Origin: Christiangramia echinicola DSM 19838
GTDB lineage: Bacteria; Bacteroidota; Bacteroidia; Flavobacteriales; Flavobacteriaceae
Assembly (NCBI RefSeq): GCF_000423065.1
Contig: NZ_AUHG01000012.1
Location: 186,001 to 250,000, forward strand
Direction of reading: 5' to 3'
Length of the DNA: 64,000 bases
The notes under the pieces were generated by a model. That model worked only from the letters and a program-made list of their open reading frames with translations. It was not told the DNA's origin and did no database searches. This document shows positions 45,714 to 55,775 of the stretch, in pieces. Numbering within the stretch: the first letter of the stretch is position 1; each line of letters opens with the position of its first letter. A program made the translations under genes and the position numbers.

Positions 45714-45747
45714 ATAAAGTAATTTAGATGCTTTGTTTTTGCGGCTG

Positions 45748-45781
45748 CAAAGATAGGTATTATCTAAGAGTATTACACAAA
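45748..45781 (-). promoter_or_regulatory. ychF promoter: TTTG-N22-TATCTTTG
   Basis: On the minus strand, a -33 TTTG (45778-45781) precedes a perfect -7 TATCTTTG (45748-45755) by 22 nt; the ATG is 34 nt downstream. Confidence 0.65.
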
Positions 45782-45967
45782 TACTTATAGTCTTTACTGC
45801 TAACTATCCAATTCATTTTCTCCTCATTGAGATCATAGAACAAATGAGACATCATACAGATGTTAGAAATTGTTTAAAACCCATTAACAACATTAATACA
45901 TATACCTCAATAAAACATTGCATTTAAGTTATATTGCTTTAAACAATTAACTAATTAATTAAACGAT

Positions 45968-48637
45968 ATGAAGAATTTACTATTTTTTATGGTATTATTT
46001 TTAACACCTATTCTATTCTTCTCACAAGAAGTTACAGGAGTGGTTACCGATAATACAGGTACTCCCTTACCAGGAGTAAACGTTTTTGAAAAAGGAACTG
46101 ATAAGGGTACTTCCACAGATTTTGATGGTCGCTATACTATCGAAGTAGACTCTAATGCCTCCCTAGTTTTTAGCTTCGTTGGATTTGAAGAAAAAGAGGT
46201 TGCCGTAGACGGCAGAGCTCAAATAGATGTTTCACTTGCCGATGGAGTTTCTTTAGGAGAAGTTCAACTGGTTGGATCAAGGAGTCCTAAACGTACTTCT
46301 ACAGATACTCCCGTTGCGGTTGACGTTATAGATGTAGGCGAGGTTAACACACAAACCGGTAAAATAGAAGTGAATGAAATGCTGCAATATGCCGCTCCTT
46401 CTTTCAATGCAAATAAACAATCTGGGTCTGATGGTGCAGATCATATAGATCCCGCATCTTTAAGAGGTCTTGGTCCAGATCAAACCTTAGTACTGGTAAA
46501 TGGTAAACGCCGGCATCAGTCTTCTCTTATCAATATCTTCGGAACCAGAGGAAGAGGAAATACAGGTACAGATCTTAATGCGATACCTGCTTCTTCCATA
46601 AAGAGAATAGAAATATTAAGAGACGGAGCTTCCGCACAATATGGTTCAGATGCTATCGCAGGTGTTATCAATATTGTATTGAAAGATGCTGTAAATGAAT
46701 TTACAGGAGGTGTTAATTATGGATTCTATAATACAAATGCCGATGGCGACTTTCCTGATGGCACACCTAATACTGATGGAAATCGACTGGATACAGATAG
46801 AGATGGAAACGCCATTAGAGATGACCAGAATTTTGACGGTGGTTCTTTAAAAGTAACAGCAAATTATGGTTTTGCAATTGCCGAAGAAGGTCATGCTAAC
46901 TTTTCTGTAGAATACCTGAACAAAAATAAAACATTACGTCCGGGATTTGATTTTAGAAGAGGATTTGGTGAGGCTTCTATTGAAGGAGTGAATTTTATGG
47001 GGAACCTGGCAATTCCAATTTCAGAGAATTCAGAATTCTATGCTTTTGGAGGAAGAAATTATAGAGATACAGATGCCTTTGCCTTTACCAGAAATAATCC
47101 TACCGCAAGAAATGTAGTGAGTATTTATCCTGATGGTTTTACTCCCAGGATAACCTCTATCATTACTGATAATTCAATCGCTGCTGGTTTTAGAACTAAA
47201 ACTGAAAGTGGATGGAATATTGACCTGAGTAATACATGGGGAAAGAATTTATTCCATTATTATATTAAAGGTACCGTAAATGCTTCTATAGGAGAAAACT
47301 CTCCTACTGATTTTGATGCCGGAGGTCATAATTTAAGTCAGAATGTGATCAACCTTGATTTCTCTAAATATTATGAAGATATGCTTGCCGGAGTAAACTT
47401 CGCTTTTGGAGCAGAATACAGAACTGAGAACTTTGGAATTTTTGCCGGGGAAGAAGGTTCTTACGCAACTTATGATGAAGACGGCAGACCTATTATAAAT
47501 CCAGATATCCAGCAGCAGCCTATAGATCCAGTTACGGGAGATCCAAGACCTGGTGGTTCTCAAGGTTTTCCAGGTTACGGACCAGATAATGAGGTTGACC
47601 GAAGCAGATCTAACGTTTCTTTATATGCTGATGGTGAATTTGAATTTACAGATTCCTTTCTGCTGGCAGCTGCAGCGAGATTTGAAAACTACAGTGATTT
47701 TGGAAGCACTATCAATGGTAAATTAGCTGCAAGATTAAAGGCTACAGATGATATTAATATAAGAGGATCTGTTAGTACCGGCTTTAGAGCTCCTTCTCTA
47801 GCTCAGATATATTACAATCTTAAATTCACCAATTTTGTAGGTGGTGATGCCTTAGAGTCTCTTCTATCTCCAAATAACAGTCCGGTAACTGCTTCCTTCG
47901 GGATTGGGCAGCTTCAGGAGGAAACAGCCTTTAATGCCTCTTTAGGATTTACAGCTAATTTCGGGAAATTCACCGCTACAGTAGACGGTTACTTTATCAA
48001 TGTCCAGGATCGTATCGTTCTAACCGGAAATTTTGATGCGCCACAAATAGATAATGTTGAGGCTGCTCAGTTCTTTGCCAATGGAGCAGACACTGAAACT
48101 ATGGGGCTTGATATTGTTCTTTCACATGAACTTCAGTTAGGAGAAGGAAAACTTAAAACAAGTTTTATTGGGAATTTCAACGATATGGAAATTACCGATG
48201 TTAAAAATGGTAATCTGAACGAACAAACCTTCTTCGGAGAAAGAGACAAGTCTTTCTTACTCGCCTCCGCTCCAGACAGTAAACTTACATTGAATGTAAT
48301 TTATGACCTTGAGTGGTTTGATGCCGCCCTGGGATTAACGAGATTCAGCGATGTGACGTTATTAGATTTCCAGATGTTTGAAGATGTAGCAGATTATGGC
48401 AGCCTGGACAATCAGGTAGCGGCAGCTTCAGATGTTTACGAATCTAAAATTGTAACAGATCTAAACCTGGGCTTTAAATTGAATGATGCCTTAAAGCTGA
48501 ATATTGGAAGTAATAACCTTTTCAATGTCTATCCAGATCAGCAAGACGACTGGACAGAGGCCGGTGGATACTGGGATGCTGTACAGATGGGATTTGGCGG
48601 AGCATATTACTACGCTAAACTGAATATAAATTTGTAG
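45968..48637 (+). CDS. TonB-dependent outer-membrane receptor
   Basis: This 889-residue protein has a signal peptide (MKNLLFFMVLFLTPILFFS, cleavage before QEV). A carboxypeptidase-regulatory-like domain follows (about 22-98, VTGVVTDNTGTPLPGVNVFE ... FDGRYTIEV), then the plug (about 120-245, DTPVAVDVIDVGEVN, LRGLGPDQTLVLVNGKRRH, RIEILRDGASAQYGSDAIAG) and a 22-strand-type barrel ending in an aromatic C-terminus (YYAKLNINL). An Asp-rich segment, DTDRDGNAIRDDQNFDGG (about 275-292), looks like a calcium-binding loop. No SusD gene follows, so it is not a polysaccharide-utilisation SusC pair. The ligand is unknown. It is monocistronic, with a terminator at 48661. Confidence 0.93.
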   Translation: MKNLLFFMVLFLTPILFFSQEVTGVVTDNTGTPLPGVNVFEKGTDKGTSTDFDGRYTIEVDSNASLVFSFVGFEEKEVAVDGRAQIDVSLADGVSLGEVQLVGSRSPKRTSTDTPVAVDVIDVGEVNTQTGKIEVNEMLQYAAPSFNANKQSGSDGADHIDPASLRGLGPDQTLVLVNGKRRHQSSLINIFGTRGRGNTGTDLNAIPASSIKRIEILRDGASAQYGSDAIAGVINIVLKDAVNEFTGGVNYGFYNTNADGDFPDGTPNTDGNRLDTDRDGNAIRDDQNFDGGSLKVTANYGFAIAEEGHANFSVEYLNKNKTLRPGFDFRRGFGEASIEGVNFMGNLAIPISENSEFYAFGGRNYRDTDAFAFTRNNPTARNVVSIYPDGFTPRITSIITDNSIAAGFRTKTESGWNIDLSNTWGKNLFHYYIKGTVNASIGENSPTDFDAGGHNLSQNVINLDFSKYYEDMLAGVNFAFGAEYRTENFGIFAGEEGSYATYDEDGRPIINPDIQQQPIDPVTGDPRPGGSQGFPGYGPDNEVDRSRSNVSLYADGEFEFTDSFLLAAAARFENYSDFGSTINGKLAARLKATDDINIRGSVSTGFRAPSLAQIYYNLKFTNFVGGDALESLLSPNNSPVTASFGIGQLQEETAFNASLGFTANFGKFTATVDGYFINVQDRIVLTGNFDAPQIDNVEAAQFFANGADTETMGLDIVLSHELQLGEGKLKTSFIGNFNDMEITDVKNGNLNEQTFFGERDKSFLLASAPDSKLTLNVIYDLEWFDAALGLTRFSDVTLLDFQMFEDVADYGSLDNQVAAASDVYESKIVTDLNLGFKLNDALKLNIGSNNLFNVYPDQQDDWTEAGGYWDAVQMGFGGAYYYAKLNINL

Positions 48638-48660
48638 GATTTTATAAACAATACAGAATG

Positions 48661-48690
48661 AAAAAAGCGGGAATGATCTCCCGCTTTTTT
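48661..48690. terminator. bidirectional rho-independent terminator
   Basis: AAAAAAGCGGGA-ATGATC-TCCCGCTTTTTT: 12-bp perfect stem between the convergent receptor and prolyl oligopeptidase genes. Confidence 0.93.
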
Positions 48691-48714
48691 ATGCACTAAT
48701 TTTTAGTTTATATT

Positions 48715-50874
48715 CTAATCGATCAGATCTGCTGGCGGTTGGAATTTAGGATGATCTGCCTGCCAATAGAAAAATGAAAATATATTAGCAAATAATTCAA
48801 AGTTTTCAGCTTTTGTATCTCCAATCCCATGCCCACTATCAAAATCTGTAAGTAAAAGAATAGGATCATCTGATGCATTTGCCATTTGAGCCCGGGCTGC
48901 GAACTTGGCGGGTTCCCAGGCGATAACTCTAGGATCATTAATACCGGAAGTAACCAGCATTGCAGGATATTCAGTTCCATTTTCTACATGGTGATAAGAA
49001 TCCATTTCAAGCAAACCTTTAAATTCTTCAGGATCTTTTACTGTTCCAAATTCTGGAGCATTTACAGGTCCGTTTGGTGTTTCCTCCATCCTTACCGTAT
49101 TCATGGCTCCTACCATAGGGGCGACTGCAGAAAATAGATCGGGCCTTTCTGTAACTGCTCTACCTACAAGAATCCCTCCTGCACTACCTCCAAAAAATGA
49201 TAGCTTTTCCGGTTTTGTATATCCTTTATCAATTAAATATTCTGCAGTGGCAATTGCGTCCTTCCAGGTATTTGGCTTATTGGTTTTTTGTCCAGCTCTA
49301 TGCCAGGCATCTCCGAGTTCTCCACCTCCTCTTACGTGCGGTACCACAAAAACACCTCCATATAAAGTATGTACAAGCATTAGCGGACTAAAGAATGGAC
49401 CACTGGAAATACCATAAGAACCATATCCATACATGGTAGTAGGATTATTCCCATCTAATTTTATATTCTTATTATGTATTATTGAAACTGGAACTTTTAC
49501 TCCATCATGAGAACTCACCATCACCTCCTTGACCACGAGATCGTTTAGTTCAGGATATTCAGCTTCAGAAGACATTGGCTCATTTGTGAACTCATTAGTT
49601 TCAGGGTTATATTTAAACCTTTTACCCGGAGTAGTCCATCCGGTTAGAGAAACCCAAATATCACTAAAATCAGGTCCCTTTGAAGAAACAGATGCTGTAC
49701 CGGCCGTTAATGGTAAATCTAACTGCTGCGGGACGTCGTCATTATTGGATTTAAAATATATTTTCGTTTCGACTCCATTCTCTTTAACGGTATAATATAG
49801 ACCATCACCCGTTAAAGCATACCCGTCTAAAGTCCCATTTTTATGCTCAGGAATATATGTTTTACCATCTACAAATTTTGGTGAATCTTTTTTAGACTTC
49901 ACTATTCTGAAGTTTGGAGCATCTTTAAAAGTCATATAATAAATGGCATCCTCTGTAGTAGAAAAATCACTAACCTCATCCTCTGGCGTAGTGAGTGTTT
50001 GCCAATCCCCGGAAAGATCTGCCTCATTCATATATATTTTTAAAGCTTTATTTACCGTCACCACTAAACCAAAATTCATATTCAATTCCTTGTCATTTAT
50101 TAATATTGGAAACTCTTCTGGTTTAATGTTTAATTCTGAATTGGAACTGGAGAATACTTCTTTATCTTCAGATTGGGACGTACCTAATATATGTTCGTAT
50201 ACTTTCTGATTCATCTGCCGATCCATGTCAGAAATTTCAGAGGAGTTTAATTTCAGGTAATACAAAGAATTCTCATTAGCGGTCCAGTTTGCATATTGAA
50301 CTAAATTCAATTTCTCCCCAATTCGTTTCCCGGACTGATCGAGAATTACCAACTCTCCATTTTCTGAACCATCTGGAGCTAAAATAACTGCCACTCTATT
50401 TCCCATCTTATCTGGAATAACCGAAGAAATGGTATAGATTTTATCAGATTCTGAATTATATTTTTCCGGATCTAAAAGAAGACTTTCCTTCCCATCATAG
50501 CCTTTACGAAAAAACAATTTCCCGGTTTGATCCTCAGGTCTCGTTTTTAGATAATAATACATATCATTATCGGTAATAGACAGACTGTTTATCCTGGATG
50601 CAGTTCTGCTATCCATTTCTTCGATCTTTCCAATCATTTCCTTTTTGCCTGGTATCGCATTCAGAACAGCTTCAGCATAATTAGTGTTAGATTTCATCCA
50701 GTTGATTACCTCGGGATCATCAAGATCTTCCATATAACGATAAGGATCTTCCAGATCTGTACCATGATAATTGTCGGTTACGGGCTTTGGTTTAGCTTTT
50801 TCCGGTTTGGCAATCTGCTGAGCTGTAAGAACAAGTGACGTGAACAAAAACAATAAGGACATTAGTTTTCTCAT
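48715..50874 (-). CDS. secreted prolyl oligopeptidase (S9A)
   Basis: This 719-residue protein has a signal peptide (MRKLMSLLFLFTSLVLTAQ) ahead of the typical N-terminal strand DNYHGTDLEDPYRYMEDLDDP. A seven-bladed propeller follows (about 80-430), then the alpha/beta hydrolase domain. The catalytic Ser is in FFGGSAGGILVGRA, Asp in SGINDPRVIAWEPAK, and His in DFDSGHGIGDT. It cleaves short proline-containing peptides, here in the periplasm. Length is as expected (about 700-720). It is a single gene sharing a terminator with the TonB receptor. An S9A enzyme beside an outer-membrane receptor could point to peptide uptake, but nothing else supports that. Confidence 0.94.
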   Translation of the reverse strand: MRKLMSLLFLFTSLVLTAQQIAKPEKAKPKPVTDNYHGTDLEDPYRYMEDLDDPEVINWMKSNTNYAEAVLNAIPGKKEMIGKIEEMDSRTASRINSLSITDNDMYYYLKTRPEDQTGKLFFRKGYDGKESLLLDPEKYNSESDKIYTISSVIPDKMGNRVAVILAPDGSENGELVILDQSGKRIGEKLNLVQYANWTANENSLYYLKLNSSEISDMDRQMNQKVYEHILGTSQSEDKEVFSSSNSELNIKPEEFPILINDKELNMNFGLVVTVNKALKIYMNEADLSGDWQTLTTPEDEVSDFSTTEDAIYYMTFKDAPNFRIVKSKKDSPKFVDGKTYIPEHKNGTLDGYALTGDGLYYTVKENGVETKIYFKSNNDDVPQQLDLPLTAGTASVSSKGPDFSDIWVSLTGWTTPGKRFKYNPETNEFTNEPMSSEAEYPELNDLVVKEVMVSSHDGVKVPVSIIHNKNIKLDGNNPTTMYGYGSYGISSGPFFSPLMLVHTLYGGVFVVPHVRGGGELGDAWHRAGQKTNKPNTWKDAIATAEYLIDKGYTKPEKLSFFGGSAGGILVGRAVTERPDLFSAVAPMVGAMNTVRMEETPNGPVNAPEFGTVKDPEEFKGLLEMDSYHHVENGTEYPAMLVTSGINDPRVIAWEPAKFAARAQMANASDDPILLLTDFDSGHGIGDTKAENFELFANIFSFFYWQADHPKFQPPADLID

Positions 50875-51130
50875 AATTCCAGAGTTTTTAAATGAATATT
50901 CTTTGAATAAAAATTGAGCAATTAGTGATTGCTCCGGCTAGGATGGGCAACTAAATATAGGCATTTTTACTGAATTTCAGCACTTTATAATTATAAGGGT
51001 GGTTTTTCAGATATAATTATAAAAATATGCACTAAGCTTTGTTTAGTATTTTTTTAACTGAAGAGGCCCTCTATTTTTTTAAATTTAAGGATAGACTAAT
51101 TCCTGATTTTTAATCCCTTAATATTCTCCT

Positions 51131-54100
51131 ATGGCTAAGAGTTCAGATTTTCAAGAAAATTACTGGTATAAAGACGCTATAATTTACGAACTCCACATAA
51201 AGGCATTTTTTGATAGCAATGGTGATGGAATTGGTGATTTTGAAGGCCTAATGCAAAAGCTCGATTATCTGGAAGACCTTGGGGTAACCGCCATTTGGCT
51301 CCTTCCTTTCTATCCTTCACCACTTAGGGATGATGGGTATGATATTGCCGATTATTATTCAATTAATCCCTCTTATGGAGATATAGACGATTTTAAATTC
51401 TTTCTGAATGAAGCGCATAGCAGAGGATTAAAAGTTATTACTGAATTGGTAATTAATCATACTTCAGATCAACACGAATGGTTTCAAAGAGCCAGGAAGG
51501 CTCCGGCAGGTTCAAAAGAGCGTGATTATTATGTTTGGAGCGACGACCCTTCTAAATATAAAGACGCCCGTATAATATTTACAGATACCGAACCTTCTAA
51601 CTGGAGCTGGGATGCAGAAGCCCAGGCATATTACTGGCACAGATTCTTTTCTCATCAACCAGATCTGAACTTCGATAATCCACAGGTACAACAAGAAGTT
51701 TTTGACATCATGGATTTCTGGTGCGAAATGGGAGTGGATGGTTTTAGATTAGATGCTGTTCCTTACCTGTTTGAAAGAGAAGACACAAATTGCGAAAATC
51801 TCCCTCCAACCCATGATTTTCTAAAAAAACTACGGGCTCATGTAGACAGGAATTACGACAATAAATTATTGTTAGCTGAAGCAAATATGTGGCCTGAAGA
51901 TTCAGCCGCTTATTTTGGTGATGGTGATGAGTGTCACATGAACTACCACTTTCCAATAATGCCGAGAATGTTTATGGCTGTAAAAATGGAAGACCGCTAC
52001 CCTATTATCGATATTATAGATCAAACCCCTGAAATTCCTGAGAATTGTCAATGGGGAATCTTTCTTAGAAACCATGATGAACTAACTCTTGAAATGGTGA
52101 CCGATGAGGAAAGAGACTATATGTATAAAGTCTACACTAAAGATCCGCAGGCAAAGATCAACGTAGGGATCAGGCATCGGTTGGCTCCCTTGCTAGAAAA
52201 CAACAGGAGTAAAATTGAACTTATGAATGTGCTGTTATTCTCTTTACCCGGCACACCAATTATTTATTACGGCGATGAAATAGGAATGGGAGATAATTTC
52301 TACCTGGGAGATCGCGATGGGGTTAGAACTCCAATGCAATGGACTTCCGATAGAAATGGAGGTTTTTCCATGGCAAATCCTCAGAAGCTCTACTTACCGC
52401 TTATCATAGATCCAGAGTATAAATATGAATCTGTAAATGTAGAAACTCAGCAAATGATCTCTTCCTCTCTTTTATGGTGGATGAAAAGGATCATAGGAAT
52501 GCGTAAGAAATATAAAGCTTTTGGCCGTGGCGATATCGAATTTTTATCACCTGCAAATTCCAAAGTAATAGCCTATACCAGAACGTTTGAAGATGAAAAA
52601 ATACTGGTCCTGGGCAATCTGTCCCGCTTCTCTCAACCTGCAGAATTAGACCTTGAAGATTATAAAGGCTATACACCTGTGGAGGTTTTTAGTCATAACA
52701 GGTTTCCCGAAATTTCTGAAAGACCTTACCTGTTTACCTTATCACCCTATGGATACTATTGGTTCGTACTCGAAAAGGAAAGAGAGAGAGTTGAAGGAGA
52801 AAGTGAGATCCCTGTTTTGAAAATTGACAACTGGAATAATCTTTTAAAGAACAGAACCTTACAAAAGCTATCAGGACAAATTCTACCTCCATACCTTGCC
52901 CATAGAAGATGGTTTGAAAGTGCCGGGAGGACTCTCCAGGAAATAAAAATAAATGAATCTATAGAGGTAAAGATAAAAGGTCTGCCAACCAGGATTATTA
53001 TTCTTGAAGTCACCTATAATGAAGGGCTTCCTGAACTTTATCAGTTACCAGTTTCATTCTCTACCGTAGAAAATGAAAATCTATTAAATGAAATTCCAAA
53101 ACGTGGAATTATCGCTAAATTAAAAATCGGGAACCAGGAGGGTTATTTGTTCGATTCAGTTTACGCCGAAGATTTTAGAGATCACCTATTAGAAAGCTTC
53201 AAAGAAGCTAGAAAATCTAAGGCAGGCTCTGGAGAATTAGAATTTTCAGCAGAGACATTTATAGTAGAGAATCTTAGTAATGAAGCGAGATCTGAATTAG
53301 TGAACACAGAACATCGTCAAACTATAATAACTTATGACAATGAGATTTTCTTTAAGCTCTACAGAAAACTTGATCAAACTTTTAACCCCGATATCGAGAC
53401 CATAAAATTCCTATCTAAAAAAACAGATTTCGAAAAGGTCTCCAGGTATGCCGGTGCGATGCAGTTCAACCAGAAATCAGGGAAACCTTATTTCTTTGGT
53501 ATGTTTCAGCAAATAACCGAAAATCAGGGCGAAGTTTGGGAGCATGTAAAAGATTCTTTAGAACGTTATTATGAAAGGGTTCTAACCACTACCAGGAACA
53601 TAGAAATAGAGAAGGCAAACCATCATATTACTGAACCTTTAGGCTATGAAGATTTTCCAGCTAATATCCAGGAAATGGCAGGAATTATACTTCCGGAAAG
53701 GATCTACCAGTTAGGAGAGTTTACTGCAGAGTTACATGATTCATTATCCCAACATTCAGCAGATAAAGATTTTGATAAGGAAGAGTCCTCCCTGCATTAT
53801 CAAAGATCACTGTTTTCAGGACTTCAGACCTTAACCAGGACAAGCCTGGAAAAGCTGGAACAGATCATTAAAGATCTCCCGGAAGACACTGCTAAAGAAG
53901 CGCGAGAAATTATAGGTCTTAAGAAAGATATTTTGAATTGTTTTAAAGATATCTACGACCATAAGATCCCGGTTATGAAAATAAGGACCCATGGTGATTA
54001 TCATTTAAGGCAGATCTTATGGACAGGAAGAGAATATGTCATGAACAGTTTTGAGGGTGATCCTTCAAAATCTTTCAGTGAAAGAAGAATAAGAAGATCT

Positions 54101-54445
54101 GCTATGCGAGATCTTGCCGCAATGATTAGGTCACTACACTATGCCGCTTACAGCAATATTCTTTCTCCGGAATATGACCAGCAACGAAAAGAAGGAAACC
54201 TAGAAGAATGGGCAGAAACCTGGCATTATTATATAAGCAGAATTTATATCAAAGGTTATTTTGATAAAGCAGGAAACAAGGACTATGTACCAAAAAAACA
54301 TGAGGATTTTAAAATCCTCATGCATACTTATTTGCTGGAAAAATCTTTAACCGAACTCAATTACGAGATCGAAAACCGCCCTGAGTGGATCATAATCCCT
54401 ATTCGCGGCATCAAAGCTGTACTAAATCAATATAATAAAGACTAG
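51131..54445 (+). CDS. treS: trehalose synthase-maltokinase fusion (TreS-Pep2/Mak)
   Basis: This is an 1104-residue fusion. Residues 1-550 are a GH13 trehalose synthase (maltose alpha-D-glucosyltransferase) with nucleophile Asp208 (DGFRLDAVPYL), acid/base Glu250 (LLAEANMWPED) and Asp316 (RNHDELTLEM). Residues from about 575 form a maltokinase domain ending with HGDYHLRQILW (from 954) and SFEGDPSKSFSERRIRRS. Together the two halves can convert trehalose to maltose and maltose to maltose-1-phosphate. At residue 973 a Ser stands where the DFEGEP motif normally has the metal-binding Asp, so kinase activity is doubtful. No glgE or other glycogen gene is in the window. It faces a convergent gene 2 nt away. 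Confidence 0.93.
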   Translation: MAKSSDFQENYWYKDAIIYELHIKAFFDSNGDGIGDFEGLMQKLDYLEDLGVTAIWLLPFYPSPLRDDGYDIADYYSINPSYGDIDDFKFFLNEAHSRGLKVITELVINHTSDQHEWFQRARKAPAGSKERDYYVWSDDPSKYKDARIIFTDTEPSNWSWDAEAQAYYWHRFFSHQPDLNFDNPQVQQEVFDIMDFWCEMGVDGFRLDAVPYLFEREDTNCENLPPTHDFLKKLRAHVDRNYDNKLLLAEANMWPEDSAAYFGDGDECHMNYHFPIMPRMFMAVKMEDRYPIIDIIDQTPEIPENCQWGIFLRNHDELTLEMVTDEERDYMYKVYTKDPQAKINVGIRHRLAPLLENNRSKIELMNVLLFSLPGTPIIYYGDEIGMGDNFYLGDRDGVRTPMQWTSDRNGGFSMANPQKLYLPLIIDPEYKYESVNVETQQMISSSLLWWMKRIIGMRKKYKAFGRGDIEFLSPANSKVIAYTRTFEDEKILVLGNLSRFSQPAELDLEDYKGYTPVEVFSHNRFPEISERPYLFTLSPYGYYWFVLEKERERVEGESEIPVLKIDNWNNLLKNRTLQKLSGQILPPYLAHRRWFESAGRTLQEIKINESIEVKIKGLPTRIIILEVTYNEGLPELYQLPVSFSTVENENLLNEIPKRGIIAKLKIGNQEGYLFDSVYAEDFRDHLLESFKEARKSKAGSGELEFSAETFIVENLSNEARSELVNTEHRQTIITYDNEIFFKLYRKLDQTFNPDIETIKFLSKKTDFEKVSRYAGAMQFNQKSGKPYFFGMFQQITENQGEVWEHVKDSLERYYERVLTTTRNIEIEKANHHITEPLGYEDFPANIQEMAGIILPERIYQLGEFTAELHDSLSQHSADKDFDKEESSLHYQRSLFSGLQTLTRTSLEKLEQIIKDLPEDTAKEAREIIGLKKDILNCFKDIYDHKIPVMKIRTHGDYHLRQILWTGREYVMNSFEGDPSKSFSERRIRRSAMRDLAAMIRSLHYAAYSNILSPEYDQQRKEGNLEEWAETWHYYISRIYIKGYFDKAGNKDYVPKKHEDFKILMHTYLLEKSLTELNYEIENRPEWIIIPIRGIKAVLNQYNKD

Positions 54446-54447
54446 TT

Positions 54448-55644
54448 TTATTCTACAATATACATTTCGTTTGAAGCCTTTATATATTCCTGTGGATTAA
54501 AGGTTGATTCAAAACTATTTCTTACCAGATCCAGTTTTAATCTTAAATTCTTCATCTCGTCTTTAAGAAAGGGATCACTCTCATATTTATGAATAAGCTT
54601 TTCGTATTTCTCAAGATTTTCCAGTATTCTGAAAGTCAGCATTCCAAAACGGATCTTTAGGTTTTGTACGGCTAGCATCTGGTCATGATACTCTTGTTTC
54701 CAGTTTTCAGGATTGGTCTTTCGCTCCTCTACGATCTTATTTTCAGCAATTTTAGAGATATCAAGAATATATTGAGTACGTTTCTTTGCATCGGTCTCAT
54801 TAGTAAATTTTTCTGTAAAGTCTTTCTTTTTAATATCCAGAATTTCTACCAGATTATCTTCCATTGCCTTGTTTTGCAACTCCTTTAATTCATTCAGGCT
54901 TTTTGTAATCGCTTCCCATTCCGTTTCAATAAGATCTTTATCGTGTGTAAATTGAGCAATTGAGGTGGTAAGTTTAAGCATCTTCATACTTTCCTCTTTT
55001 AATTCTTTATCTCTTCGGTTCAAGGAACCAATAAAATTGCTAATCCCATCGAAAAGGCTACCGGCAAACATTCCTGTGAACGGTGTTCCTTTGGCTAGGT
55101 CTCCGGTTACCTGAAGCATATGGTTAAGCGCCTCAAGACGGGCGTCATCTTCTTTCTCTTCAGCAATATACTTTTTGAATTTCCCAAACCATTCCTGGTA
55201 ACCCTCATAATTCATAGGATTTCCAACTGCATCTAGAGTTGTATAGAATTCACGGGAAGTATTGAAAAGGTTTAAAGGTTTGATCTCACGCTCCATGGAA
55301 GCAAGATTCAATACGGCCGAACTATAATTATACTTATAGACACTCACGGTATTTTTATCGATCTCCTCCTGTCTTTCTTCCAGGTATTTAACTCTTTCCA
55401 GAAGTTTTTCTACTTTTTCTGAAGCAGAATTTGAATTCTTAATGCTTTCATCCAGGTTAGTGATCTTGGAATCTATCTCTTTGATCCTGAATTCGAGATT
55501 CTGGCTAAGCAAGGATCGTTCCCTGTTCAACTCTTTAAGAACCTGTTCTGTAACAGATGCATTTTGATTTTCTGTATATATCTGTGCATTTGCACTATTA
55601 AGACTGAATATTACAGCCGCAACAACGAAGATTATTTTCTTCAT
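54448..55644 (-). CDS. exported coiled-coil protein of unknown function
   Basis: This protein has 398 residues from the ATG at 55644 (MKKIIFVVAAVIFSLNSANA, signal peptide; cleavage before QIYTEN). A TTG four codons upstream is not favoured. It is almost entirely helical, with coiled coil predicted by eye at about 25-100 (LNRERSLLSQNLEFRIKEID, KVEKLLERVKYLEERQEEID) and again at 200-390. A glycine-containing hydrophobic stretch, FTGMFAGSLFDGISNFIG, lies in the middle (about 195-212). No enzyme motif is visible. I do not recognise a named family. The gene is tail to tail with treS (2-nt gap), which gives no functional hint. Confidence 0.85.
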   Translation of the reverse strand: MKKIIFVVAAVIFSLNSANAQIYTENQNASVTEQVLKELNRERSLLSQNLEFRIKEIDSKITNLDESIKNSNSASEKVEKLLERVKYLEERQEEIDKNTVSVYKYNYSSAVLNLASMEREIKPLNLFNTSREFYTTLDAVGNPMNYEGYQEWFGKFKKYIAEEKEDDARLEALNHMLQVTGDLAKGTPFTGMFAGSLFDGISNFIGSLNRRDKELKEESMKMLKLTTSIAQFTHDKDLIETEWEAITKSLNELKELQNKAMEDNLVEILDIKKKDFTEKFTNETDAKKRTQYILDISKIAENKIVEERKTNPENWKQEYHDQMLAVQNLKIRFGMLTFRILENLEKYEKLIHKYESDPFLKDEMKNLRLKLDLVRNSFESTFNPQEYIKASNEMYIVE

Positions 55645-55775
55645 AATTATTTTCAATTTTAGTCATCTTGATTAACGCTTTATTATCGAGCATATTTCAT
55701 GCCACCAAAATTAAATACTGCAGAAGTACAATACTGACCTGCAGCGTATTGCTAATTGTAGAATAATTAATCAGT

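Noticed and set aside
45968-48637. SusC-type polysaccharide-utilisation receptor
   Set aside because: No SusD gene, glycoside hydrolase or sensor lies next to it; it is followed by a terminator and a convergent peptidase gene.
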